Of a DNA stretch of 22,841 bases, positions 15,700 to 22,803 are shown one piece after another; the first letter of the stretch is position 1, and each line of letters opens with the position of its first letter. The DNA lies in assembly GCA_900551645.1 (NCBI GenBank), contig URWP01000017.1, positions 1-22,841 on the forward strand, in the 5' to 3' direction. The translations under genes and the position numbers were made by a program. Under the pieces are notes generated by a model. That model searched no databases, was not told the origin of the DNA, and saw only the letters and a program-made list of their open reading frames with translations. The stretch is from an uncultured Bacteroides sp. (GTDB lineage: Bacteria > Bacteroidota > Bacteroidia > Bacteroidales > Bacteroidaceae).

Positions 15700-17040
15700 A
15701 TGAAAAAAGAATACATCGTTTACAAGCTGTCGGAGTGTGCCAAGCATGCGTGCCGTATCGATAATGAACTGTTTACCAAATTCAATGTAAAGCGTGGCTT
15801 GCGTAACGAAGACGGTACCGGAGTGTTGGTAGGATTGACTAAAATCGGTAACGTAGTAGGATATGAGCGTACAGACGAAGGGTTGAAGCCGATTCCGGGT
15901 AAACTCTTTTATCGCGGATATGACCTGGAGGATATCGCACACGCTTTGTTGCGTGAAAAACGTTTCGGCTTCGAAGAAGTGGCTTATCTGTTACTTTCGG
16001 GTGAACTGCCGGATGCCGAACAGCTCAGTTCGTTCAAGGAACTGATAAACGACAATATGCCGCTGGACAAGAAGACTACTATGAATATCATTGACCTGGA
16101 GGGACAGAACATCATGAACATTCTGGCTCGGAGTGTGCTTGAAATGTATACGTTCGACCCCAATCCGGATGATATTTCCCGCGACAACCTGATGCGTCAG
16201 TCCATCGAACTGATTTCGAAATTCCCGACCATCATTGCATACGCTTACAATATCTACCGGCATAGTACACAGGGACGTTCGCTGCACATCCGTCATCCGC
16301 ATGAGAACTTGTCGCTGGCCGAGAATTTTCTCTACATGATGAAGAAGGATTTTACTCCGCTGGAGGCACGTATGTTGGATTTGCTGCTGGTATTGCAAGC
16401 GGAACATGGGGGTGGTAATAACTCAACTTTTACGGTCCGTGTCACCAGTTCTACCCGTACAGATACCTATTCCAGCATAGCAGCCGGTATCGGTTCGCTG
16501 AAAGGTCCGTTGCATGGAGGAGCCAATATTCAGGTTGTGAAGATGTTTCATCATCTGAAGGAAGTAATTTCCGACTGGACAAATGTGGATGAAATCGATA
16601 CTTACCTGATGCGTATGCTTAATAAGGAGGCATACGATAAGAGTGGTCTGATTTACGGTATCGGTCATGCGGTCTATACTATCTCCGACCCTCGCTCCAT
16701 GTTGCTTAAGGAATTGGCTGGCGAACTGGTGGCTGAAAAGGGCTGCGAGAAGGAATTTGCTTTTCTGGAGTTGGTAGAACAGCGGGCCATCGCTTGTTTC
16801 AAGAAAGTGAAGGGCGACAAGAAAAGAGTATGTTCCAATGTTGATTTCTATTCAGGCTTCATTTATGAACTGATGGGATTGCCTCAGGAAATCTATACAC
16901 CGCTGTTTGCTATGGCTCGTATCGTAGGTTGGACGGCTCACCGCATTGAAGAACTGAACTTCGAAGGTCGGCGTATTATCCGTCCGGCGTACAAGAATGT
17001 CTTGGATGAGGTAGATTATACACCAATATCCGACCGTTGA
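15700..17040 (+). CDS. gltA: Citrate synthase
   Basis: A 446-residue citrate synthase condensing acetyl-CoA and oxaloacetate. The catalytic triad is visible as H272 (GPLHGGAN), H323 (GIGHAVY) and D382 (NVDFYSG), with EHGGGNNS at 235-242 in the oxaloacetate-binding region and GWTAHRIEE near the end contributing a substrate arginine. The spacing between the first two histidines is about 10 residues longer than in E. coli (insertion around 285-315). The enzyme closes the acn-icd-citrate synthase operon, which feeds 2-oxoglutarate and glutamate synthesis, and a strong terminator follows 34 bp downstream. If the icd frameshift is real, this enzyme and aconitase would make isocitrate that the operon cannot use further. 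Confidence 0.96.
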   Translation: MKKEYIVYKLSECAKHACRIDNELFTKFNVKRGLRNEDGTGVLVGLTKIGNVVGYERTDEGLKPIPGKLFYRGYDLEDIAHALLREKRFGFEEVAYLLLSGELPDAEQLSSFKELINDNMPLDKKTTMNIIDLEGQNIMNILARSVLEMYTFDPNPDDISRDNLMRQSIELISKFPTIIAYAYNIYRHSTQGRSLHIRHPHENLSLAENFLYMMKKDFTPLEARMLDLLLVLQAEHGGGNNSTFTVRVTSSTRTDTYSSIAAGIGSLKGPLHGGANIQVVKMFHHLKEVISDWTNVDEIDTYLMRMLNKEAYDKSGLIYGIGHAVYTISDPRSMLLKELAGELVAEKGCEKEFAFLELVEQRAIACFKKVKGDKKRVCSNVDFYSGFIYELMGLPQEIYTPLFAMARIVGWTAHRIEELNFEGRRIIRPAYKNVLDEVDYTPISDR

Positions 17041-17074
17041 TGGAATACGTCTTATATTAATCATTTTCATCGGG

Positions 17075-17115
17075 TCCCGCTTTCTCTATGAATAAGTAGA
17101 AGGCGGGATTTTTTT
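17075..17115 (+). terminator. Terminator of the acn operon
   Basis: The stem is TCCCGCTTTCT (17075-17085) with AGAAGGCGGGA (17098-17108), 11 pairs with one G-T, a 12-nt loop and then seven T (17109-17115), a standard intrinsic terminator 34 bp after the citrate synthase stop. Confidence 0.9.
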
Positions 17116-17560
17116 CTGTTGTTCAACGGAACGTCAGGAAAAGGCCGGCATTGTTTGTGCCGGTGTTGGACTTTCTTTTTGTGTTTCTTTTCGATAATTG
17201 TTTTCATGAAAGCGAATCTGATGATAAACGGCATTCATCGGATTGTCGATTGACGTGATTTCTTTGTATTAAGTCTGTATTTTTCTTGTTAGAATAATGA
17301 TTATCGGGAATGGTTATCTCTAAAAAGGATGAAAAAAAAGAATAGTGTCAAGCTTGTCAATAAAGTTTTTCTGCTGATTTAAAATATACATAAACGAAAC
17401 ATGGGTAAGAGGAATTTTAAACGTATTTAATTTACCAATCTGTAAATTTATATGTTTTTAAGATAGGTTTTTCAGTCTGTCTGTAAGAAAAGTCCATAAA
17501 TGGCCTGAAAGAAAAAAAAACTACAAAAAGTTAGAGGCAACTGTCGTTTGTATGAGATTT
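17116..17560. other. Intergenic region upstream of the HU gene
   Basis: No supported gene was found here. It contains a small hairpin CCGGCA/TGCCGG (17145-17150 with 17158-17163) without a T-run, and a 7-bp inverted repeat AATTTAC-6-GTAAATT (17429-17448), about 118 bp upstream of the HU -7 element, that could be a regulator site. The rest is AT-rich with A and T runs. Confidence 0.4.
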
Positions 17561-17565
17561 TTCTG

Positions 17566-17573
17566 TACTTTTG
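17566..17573 (+). promoter_or_regulatory. HU gene -7 element
   Basis: TACTTTTG matches TAnnTTTG and lies 25 bp before the HU ATG, giving a leader of about 20 nt. No perfect -33 TTTG is seen at 19-21 bp. Confidence 0.5.
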
Positions 17574-17598
17574 TCGCTAAACTATTAAAAATTAGACT

Positions 17599-17871
17599 AT
17601 GACAAAAGCAGAGATCGTTAAGGAAATTGCCAACAAGACTGGTGTGGACAAACAAACCGTTTTGGCTGTTATCGAAAGTTTCATGACTGAAGTGAAAGGT
17701 TCCCTGGAAAAAGAAGAGAATGTTTACCTTCGTGGCTTTGGAAGTTTTATCGTGAAGAAGCGTGCTGAAAAGACAGCTAGAAATATTTCGAAGAATACCA
17801 CCATGATTGTACCGGCTCATAACATCCCAGCTTTCAAGCCTTCAAAAGAGTTTGAAAGCATGATGAAATAA
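17599..17871 (+). CDS. HU-family nucleoid DNA-binding protein
   Basis: A 90-residue HU/IHF-family protein, the normal family length. It starts MTKAEIVKEIA, has the helical dimerisation half (1-45), the core signature RGFGSFIVKKR (45-55), and the DNA-bending beta-arm ARNISKNTTMIVPAHNIPAFKPS with the proline that intercalates in family members. It binds and bends DNA as a dimer and helps organise the nucleoid. It is transcribed alone, with its own -7 element and a terminator directly after. The sequence alone does not separate HU from IHF subunits; HU is more likely. Confidence 0.93.
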   Translation: MTKAEIVKEIANKTGVDKQTVLAVIESFMTEVKGSLEKEENVYLRGFGSFIVKKRAEKTARNISKNTTMIVPAHNIPAFKPSKEFESMMK

Positions 17872-17892
17872 CGTTCCGATTTTAATGCATTG

Positions 17893-17933
17893 CAGTCCCC
17901 GTCAGTTCTCGCTGGTGGGGATTGTTTGTTTAT
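17893..17933 (+). terminator. Terminator of the HU gene
   Basis: A 13-pair stem (17893-17905 with 17912-17924, a few G-T pairs, core TCCCC/GGGGA) has a 6-nt loop and is followed by TTTGTTTA. It lies 21 bp after the HU stop codon. Confidence 0.8.
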
Positions 17934-18040
17934 GATGGGGCTTTCATTTTATCGGTTGTAATCTTGTGGGCAGGATATTGGGCTCTTGTAGTCTGGCATA
18001 TTCAGGTTTGATGCTTTTTCTTTATCAGGGTTCATATTTC

Positions 18041-18093
18041 AGACAGAAATATATAGGGATAAATATGTTTTTACCCTTATATATTTCTATCTG
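18041..18093. repeat. Imperfect AT-rich inverted repeat
   Basis: Arms 18041-18058 (AGACAGAAATATATAGGG) and 18074-18092 pair over about 17 positions with one mismatch and one bulge, around a 15-nt loop. It lies 3' of the proline-rich lipoprotein gene on the minus strand and may mark its transcript end, but no T-run follows. The remainder of 17934-18115 shows nothing recognisable. Confidence 0.5.
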
Positions 18094-18115
18094 TTCACGA
18101 ATGAATAAAGTTATC

Positions 18116-18328
18116 TTACCAGTGTTCTGGTGGTGGAGGCGGTGGAGTTTCCGGTCTGTGCTTGTTATGGTGTTTTTTAGGTGGAGGCGGTGCTTTCTTT
18201 TTGTGTCGGTGGTCTACCTTGTGTGGTGGGGGAGGAGGTTTAGGTCCTGTACGGTGGACTATACAGGATGAGCCAATCAACAGGCCGCCTAATAAACTGC
18301 ATAGTACTAAAAAATGTCTTGTTTTCAT
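18116..18328 (-). CDS. Small proline/histidine/lysine-rich lipoprotein
   Basis: A 70-residue protein. Residues 1-22 are a lipoprotein signal (MKTRHFLVLC start, hydrophobic run, GSSC with the acylated cysteine at 22). The mature part of about 48 residues is low-complexity: PPPPP, PPPP and PPPPPP tracts separated by basic histidine/lysine clusters (HRHKKK, KKHHNKH), ending EHW. Such a chain cannot fold compactly; it would be an extended, positively charged, possibly metal-binding tether anchored in a membrane. I do not recognise a family. It has its own consensus-like promoter and follows the two-component genes on the same strand, so regulation by them is possible. The signal peptide, lipobox and promoter support a real gene despite its size. 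Confidence 0.7.
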   Translation of the reverse strand: MKTRHFLVLCSLLGGLLIGSSCIVHRTGPKPPPPPHKVDHRHKKKAPPPPKKHHNKHRPETPPPPPPEHW

Positions 18329-18355
18329 AACTTCGAGGTTTTAACGGTCTTTCTT

Positions 18356-18387
18356 CAAAGATACGTAATAAACCTTTTCTATGGAAA
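18356..18387 (-). promoter_or_regulatory. Promoter of the proline-rich lipoprotein gene
   Basis: TATCTTTG (18356-18363, minus) is preceded by TTTC (18384-18387) at exactly 20 bp, a full -7 match and three of four -33 bases. A perfect 12-bp palindrome GATATTAATATC (18403-18414) lies 15 bp further upstream and could be an operator. Confidence 0.5.
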
Positions 18388-18426
18388 TGTAATGTGGTAA
18401 ATGATATTAATATCTTTTTGTTCCTG

Positions 18427-19128
18427 TCAATCATTCACCACCAGCATCAGACCGACTCCCCTTACAGTCTTGATTTCAATCATCGGGTCTGTCTCGAACA
18501 GTTTACGGAGTTTGGTGACGAATACATCCAGACTGCGTGAAGCGAAATAATCATCATTCTTGTCCCAGCAACGGTTAAGGATGACTTCTCTTCGGACCAC
18601 TTCCCCTTTGTTTTCTGCCAGCAATTGGAGAATCTGTGCTTCACGGGCAGTAAGTGTTGTCGATTTTCCGGATTCACTGTTGCGTAAGGTAGCATGTTCG
18701 GCATCCAGTGTATAATTGCCGAACTTGCACAGTCCTTCTTCGTTGCGGGTTTTCGTTCCTTCCTTCATCTTCAGGATGGCATGCAGGTGTGCATCCAGCT
18801 CATCGGGGATAAACGGTTTCTTTACGTAATTGTTGACACCGATGTCGTACCCTTTTCTTACATCTTTGGGTGAGGTGAGAGCCGATGCGAAAAGAATGGG
18901 TGTGTCGCCGTCGGTTTCCCGGATTTGGCGTACCATTTCGAAGCCGTCCATGACGGGCATGTCTATGTCTGAAATGATGATGTCGGGATGATGTTCCTTC
19001 CAGGCTTCCAGTCCTTCCTTACCGTTAAATGCCGTAATGACTTCATAGCCGCCAATAATATCCTGTAGTCCGCTCTGGACTATATATGAAAGGTTAGTAT
19101 CATCTTCAACCAGTAATAGTTTAATCAT
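18427..19128 (-). CDS. OmpR/PhoB-family response regulator
   Basis: A 233-residue two-component response regulator. The receiver domain (1-120) has the acidic pocket E8/D9/D10, the phospho-acceptor D54 (ISDIDMP), S82 in the conserved Thr/Ser position and K104 (VKKPF). The C-terminal winged helix (about 135-231) has the OmpR pattern LTAREAQILQLLAENKG, SRSLDVFVTKLRKL and IKTVRGVGLML. When phosphorylated it should dimerise and bind tandem direct repeats. It starts 40 bp after the sensor kinase gene on the same strand, so they form a pair. The target genes are unknown; three 11-bp TAAC repeats at 20569-20601 are a candidate site. It is not the RprY-type regulator as I know it, so no symbol is given. 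Confidence 0.93.
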   Translation of the reverse strand: MIKLLLVEDDTNLSYIVQSGLQDIIGGYEVITAFNGKEGLEAWKEHHPDIIISDIDMPVMDGFEMVRQIRETDGDTPILFASALTSPKDVRKGYDIGVNNYVKKPFIPDELDAHLHAILKMKEGTKTRNEEGLCKFGNYTLDAEHATLRNSESGKSTTLTAREAQILQLLAENKGEVVRREVILNRCWDKNDDYFASRSLDVFVTKLRKLFETDPMIEIKTVRGVGLMLVVND

Positions 19129-19148
19129 ATCTTCAATTTTTTAATATA

Positions 19149-19180
19149 CAAATATATTCATGTTTTTATTAAGATTCAAT
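19149..19180 (-). promoter_or_regulatory. Possible internal promoter for the response regulator
   Basis: TATATTTG (19149-19156, minus) lies in the 40-bp gap between kinase and regulator, with ATTG (19177-19180) 20 bp upstream as a three-of-four -33. The leader would be about 16 nt. It may be chance in AT-rich DNA. Confidence 0.35.
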
Positions 19181-20485
19181 AAGAGGCAGATAGATTGTGA
19201 ATTCCGTGAACTCACCTTCTATACTGGAAACAAATATTTTTCCGTGATGTGCTTCAACCACTTGATCAACGAAATTCAGTCCGAGTCCGAAACCGGAAGC
19301 ACCATTCCGGCGGTTACGCTTAACGGCTGATGCACGTTCAAACTTTCGGAAAATAAGATGAATATCTTTATCGGATATACCAAAACCATTGTCATAAACT
19401 TTAAGGACGGTGTATCTGTCGTCCTGAGCAGTGCTTATTTTTATCTCCACGCTTTCATCCGAATATTTTATGGAATTGTCTATCAGGTTGCTGAGTACTT
19501 CTTCCAGATATTCTACATCGGCATAAGCTGTTTCGGCTTTTATATCTGTAATGAAAATCACCGCCTTTTGCGATTTCGCCTTGAATTTCTCGGTCAGTTT
19601 GTCTATTATAGGAGTAAGTTTAACTTCTGTTCTGTTCATCTCCAGCTTATGGTTCTCCAGCTTTGATATGGTCAGCACTTTATTTGTGAGGGTAAGCAGA
19701 TGATCTGCCTCGTTCTCAGCAATGTCGAAATATTTGTCCTTTATCACAGGTTTGTCATCAAGCTTTCCGCTTCTGAGGAACTTCAGCGCCATGATGATGG
19801 ATGTGAGCGGTGTTTTCATGTCGTGTATCATGGCGTATGAGAAGTCTTCGCGAATTTGGAAAATCTTCTCGAAGCGTGAAATGAATCTTACCTGATAGCT
19901 GATGCAGACGATTACGAGCAGCATAATGATGAATGTACCGGCAAGCATCAGGCCCATACGCTTGAAAATATAAATATAAGGATTTAATAATACCAACTGT
20001 ACTCCTTGTGACAAATCTGTTTTTATAGGAATGATTTTAGAATTCAATCTGCTGTGTGTATCAGATTGATTTACAGAAGTACTCTTTATGATTGTATCAT
20101 TTTTAATGTCAATAAGATTTACATGAAGACTGTTGTTTATATCCCTGTCTTTCAGAAAAACTGTTGCTAAGGAATCCATTCTGTTGATTGACATTTCAAA
20201 ACCAAGGTTTTGTACACCTTCATATAGGTATGTTATTTGAGGTATGGAGTCACTTTCAGGACCGGCTAATATTTCTGTACCTTCAGGAATTTCCTTACAG
20301 GCTAAATTTGTTTCTTCTCTTAGAACTTTCTCGAATACCTCAGAACTTACTTTGAGCAAATCGTTTTTTATCAGTTCATACGAATTGTATATCCAGATTA
20401 TCTGTAGAGCCATAGCCCCGATAAGTCCTACGACAGACAGTATGGTGATGAATAATATGTTCTTCTTATGTTTTGAAGTCTCCAT
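19169..20485 (-). CDS. Sensor histidine kinase, two-transmembrane
   Basis: A 438-residue inner-membrane sensor kinase. TM1 is at about 10-31, an unrecognised periplasmic sensor region at 32-176 and TM2 at 177-199. The cytoplasmic core follows: H-box FSYAMIHDMKTPLTSI with phospho-accepting H221, N-box LSNLIDNSIKYS (331-342), G1 box DNGFGIS (365-371), F-box FRKFER (379-384) and G2 box GFGLGLNF (398-405). No HAMP domain is evident between TM2 and the H-box; the linker is short. It precedes the OmpR-type response regulator by 40 bp, its probable partner. A second kinase (21775-22803) is a close paralogue in the cytoplasmic part but diverges in the sensor region. The ATG at 20485 lies 37 nt after a -7 element. 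Confidence 0.93.
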   Translation of the reverse strand: METSKHKKNILFITILSVVGLIGAMALQIIWIYNSYELIKNDLLKVSSEVFEKVLREETNLACKEIPEGTEILAGPESDSIPQITYLYEGVQNLGFEMSINRMDSLATVFLKDRDINNSLHVNLIDIKNDTIIKSTSVNQSDTHSRLNSKIIPIKTDLSQGVQLVLLNPYIYIFKRMGLMLAGTFIIMLLVIVCISYQVRFISRFEKIFQIREDFSYAMIHDMKTPLTSIIMALKFLRSGKLDDKPVIKDKYFDIAENEADHLLTLTNKVLTISKLENHKLEMNRTEVKLTPIIDKLTEKFKAKSQKAVIFITDIKAETAYADVEYLEEVLSNLIDNSIKYSDESVEIKISTAQDDRYTVLKVYDNGFGISDKDIHLIFRKFERASAVKRNRRNGASGFGLGLNFVDQVVEAHHGKIFVSSIEGEFTEFTIYLPLIES

Positions 20486-20521
20486 GAATGATATTATATG
20501 ACATTTTAATGTTTTTCAGTG

Positions 20522-20529
20522 CAAATATA
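20522..20529 (-). promoter_or_regulatory. Sensor kinase -7 element
   Basis: TATATTTG on the minus strand matches TAnnTTTG and lies 37 bp before the kinase ATG (start near 20517). No clear -33 TTTG is present at standard spacing. Confidence 0.45.
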
Positions 20530-20568
20530 ATAATTGGGTTACTAACATGAATTGAAACATCGAAGTAT

Positions 20569-20601
20569 TAACGTAAAGATAACATAAGGATAACCTAATG
20601 T
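20569..20601. promoter_or_regulatory. Three tandem 11-bp repeats, candidate OmpR-type operator
   Basis: TAACGTAAAGA (20569-20579), TAACATAAGGA (20580-20590) and TAACCTAATGT (20591-20601) follow each other without a gap. TAAC recurs every 11 bp with a shared xTAA after it. OmpR/PhoB-family dimers bind direct repeats of 10-11 bp. The array ends 15 bp before the -7 element at 20617, the usual activator position, and 40 bp upstream of the kinase -7 element. Confidence 0.5.
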
Positions 20602-20616
20602 TTGCCGATGCTTAGT

Positions 20617-20624
20617 TACTTTTG
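20617..20624 (+). promoter_or_regulatory. -7 element for the membrane-protein pair
   Basis: TACTTTTG matches TAnnTTTG. There is no TTTG at the usual -33 distance, as in activator-dependent promoters; the three TAAC repeats occupy that position. The leader to the ATG at 20786 would be about 155 nt and contains no recognised structure or gene. Confidence 0.45.
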
Positions 20625-20785
20625 CAACAGTAAAACAAAGGAAGAGTTTTATAGCATTGATATAAATGGAAACTTTCCTTCAACACAGAAGTGTAAGAAA
20701 CAAAAATATACACTGTTTATATTGTCTATTCTCATTTCAATATTAAGCATGGTTTTACGATAGAAATACATTAAAAATAAACAAG

Positions 20786-21400
20786 ATGAAAACATCAGAT
20801 AAACACATTAATAAAGAATCTGTTCGCCGGAAGGCATTGATTTCATACGGAAGAGGCCCTGAAGGAGAGGAAGTCTATATTGAAAAGAATGAGTTCAATA
20901 GAATAACTCCTATATTATGGGGCTTTATTTTCCCTGTAATAGCATTTTTCCTGTTCTATGTCGTATATGATATGGATATCATAAAAACGTCTTTGAAAGA
21001 GAGGGAGTGTTTTATGAATCCTTTTTCAATCATTTTCATATTGGGAATGGGAAGTATTCTGGCTATAATTGTCAATTGGTTTATTCAACTTATGATGTTT
21101 CTTTTACTTAATTCATGGAATTATAAATCATTATGTATCAGATACAACAAAAAAAGTACATCAATGAGACTGGACTATAAGATACCTATGAAATTATGGA
21201 AATTCAGAACTGTATATATTACGGCACATATTCTATCGGCATATTTGCCTTTGGTTATAGGTTTTATAATGAAGGATATGGCTATTTCTCTTGCTTCTGC
21301 TTTTGCAGCAGCTTCTTTCTTTGATGAGACTTATATATTATGGAGACTACGCCATTACAGCGGACAGGCTTTGTGCAGATATAAGGCAGACAGAGAATAA
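20786..21400 (+). CDS. Uncharacterised multi-pass membrane protein
   Basis: A 204-residue protein of unknown function. Residues 1-42 are a charged cytosolic-looking N-terminus, followed by likely membrane segments at about 43-62, 81-109, 142-161 and 165-180, with a basic segment between the second and third (NSWNYKSLCIRYNKK). The C-terminal end (FFDETYILWRLRHYSG) faintly recalls the end of DUF3267 putative zincin membrane proteins, but there is no HExxH, so any such relation would be to a degenerate member; I give it low weight. It starts an operon with an 85-residue membrane protein 12 bp downstream. The pair lies between two paralogous sensor kinases and is divergent from the first, with possible regulator repeats upstream, so it may be the target of that two-component system. 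Confidence 0.75.
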   Translation: MKTSDKHINKESVRRKALISYGRGPEGEEVYIEKNEFNRITPILWGFIFPVIAFFLFYVVYDMDIIKTSLKERECFMNPFSIIFILGMGSILAIIVNWFIQLMMFLLLNSWNYKSLCIRYNKKSTSMRLDYKIPMKLWKFRTVYITAHILSAYLPLVIGFIMKDMAISLASAFAAASFFDETYILWRLRHYSGQALCRYKADRE

Positions 21401-21412
21401 CCATCCGAGATT

Positions 21413-21670
21413 ATGACAGAGAGTTTATTACTCTATATGAATCTACGCTCAAAACAGATTGTGCGTGTACTTGCAGGCATCGGACCGTTCCGGTGTCTGT
21501 TTCTTATCGGTATTGCTGCCATCCTGTTTTATGCTTTTACGAAAGTAACGAGTGTATGGATATTGCCAGTGTGTTATCTGCTTATACTCTGGCTGTATCA
21601 TAACAGTAAAAAAGTAAAAAAAGACCAAATAAAATCCTTCAAATTCTCTCTTAAAAGTTTAACTCGATAA
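21413..21670 (+). CDS. Uncharacterised small two-TM membrane protein
   Basis: An 85-residue protein with two probable membrane helices (about 26-42 and 46-62) and a basic, lysine-rich C-terminal tail (66-85, SKKVKKDQ onward). I recognise no family. It starts 12 bp after the 204-residue membrane protein and is closed by a terminator overlapping its stop codon, so the two form a bicistronic unit and may act as partners. By the positive-inside rule both the short N-terminus and the tail would lie in the cytosol. Confidence 0.65.
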   Translation: MTESLLLYMNLRSKQIVRVLAGIGPFRCLFLIGIAAILFYAFTKVTSVWILPVCYLLILWLYHNSKKVKKDQIKSFKFSLKSLTR

Positions 21671-21714
21671 TCTCTGATATTCTGTATGTTTTATACCAGA
21701 TATCAGAGATTTTT
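21669..21714 (+). terminator. Terminator of the membrane-protein operon
   Basis: Arms 21669-21680 (AATCTCTGATAT) and 21700-21711 are perfectly complementary over 12 bp, with a 19-nt loop, ending in TTTTT (21710-21714). The left arm begins inside the stop codon (21668-21670) of the 85-residue gene. Confidence 0.85.
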
Positions 21715-21774
21715 ATGGATATACATGATGTATTTGTATATGATATCATCGCTAAGATAAAACAGCATTGTGCT

Positions 21775-22803
21775 TTATAGATTATGCTTGTTGTTTGCGG
21801 TTTCAAGCGGCAGATAGATGGTAAATTCCGTAAATTCTCCTTCTGTGCTGTTGACGAATATTCTTCCCTCATGCGCCTTTATCACCTGGTCAACAAAGTT
21901 TAGGCCCAGTCCGAATCCGGAAACTCCGTTCCTGCGGCTGCGCTTTGCCGCCGCTGCGCGTTCATATTTCTGGAATATGATTCTCTGGTCGGCTTCTGAT
22001 ATGCCCAGACCATTGTCGCGTATTTTCAGGATGGTGTAGCGTTCGCTTTCTTCCGTCGTGATGTTTATTTCCACACTCTCCTTTGAGTACTTGATGGCAT
22101 TGTCAATCAGATTGCTTAATACTTCACTCAGATAATCATTGTCTGCATAAGCTGTTTTGGCCTGTAAGCTGATGATAAAGTTTACAGGTTTCTGTGCTTT
22201 GGCCTTGAATTTATCAGTCAGTTTCTCTATTATCGGTGTAAGCTCGACTTCTGTTTTGTTCATCTCCAGTTTATGGTTCTCCAGCTTTGAGATGGTCAGT
22301 ATCTTGTTGGTGAGAGCAAACAGATGATCTGCCTCGCTTTTTGCTATACTCATGTATTTGTTCTTTATCTCCGGTTTGGAATCAAGCCTTCCGCTTTCCA
22401 GCATATCCTGCACCATCATAATAGTACTTAGGGGTGTTTTCATGTCATGTACCATGGCGTATGAGAAGTCTTCACGGATTTGGGAGATCTTATTGATTTT
22501 TGATATTATTTTTACTTGATAGATTATACAGAATACAACAAAAATGAGAAGTATAGTTGTAGATATAAGGAGTAGCCCCATCTTTCCGAAAAAAAGGTTA
22601 TTGGGGTTTACGAATTGAGCTTGTATAACTATGGAATAATCTTTTCTTAGAGGTACTTTATCTGTTTGTAAAGAAAATAATGAGGAAGGTTTATTCCCGA
22701 TATACTGTACGATGGTATCTTTTTTCGAAATAGATATCATACATTCGCTTGGATAGTTATTCTTCAATAATAACTGTTTGTATATATGATTAACAATAGT
22801 TCG
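21775..22803 (-). pseudogene. Paralogous sensor histidine kinase, 5'-truncated
   Basis: The frame is open from 22803 to the TAA at 21775-21777 and encodes one TM segment followed by a complete kinase core: FSYAMVHDMKTPLSTI with the phospho-histidine, SNLIDNAIKYS, RDNGLGIS, FQKYER and GFGLGLNF. The cytoplasmic part closely matches the 19169-20485 kinase (for example KLENHKLEMN and GEFTEFTIYLPL are shared exactly). TM1, roughly the first 100 residues and any ATG start are missing; upstream in frame there is a TAA at 22804-22806, next to GC-richer hairpin sequence at the window edge. A TTG start at 22767 would give 330 residues without a signal or TM1, which is unlikely to function as a sensor. 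No response regulator is adjacent. Alternatively the N-terminus could lie beyond the window if the stop is an error. Confidence 0.75.

Noticed and set aside
17206..17253. 15-codon frame MKANLMINGIHRIVD
   Set aside because: It is too short and has no promoter or binding site nearby. The shared MKAN start with the acn leader frame is most likely chance.
18041..18093. CRISPR or tandem-repeat array
   Set aside because: It is a single imperfect inverted repeat; no repeated spacer-repeat units occur anywhere in the window.
18162..18344. Plus-strand frames across 17966-18344 opposite the lipoprotein gene
   Set aside because: They are glycine/tryptophan-rich antisense shadows of the proline tracts on the minus strand, with no promoter or domain; the minus-strand frame has a lipobox and promoter.
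18427..20485. Identification of the two-component pair as RprX/RprY
   Set aside because: The RprY sequence I recall begins differently (KILLCEDDENLGMLLREYL type), and RprX is longer than the 438-residue kinase here.
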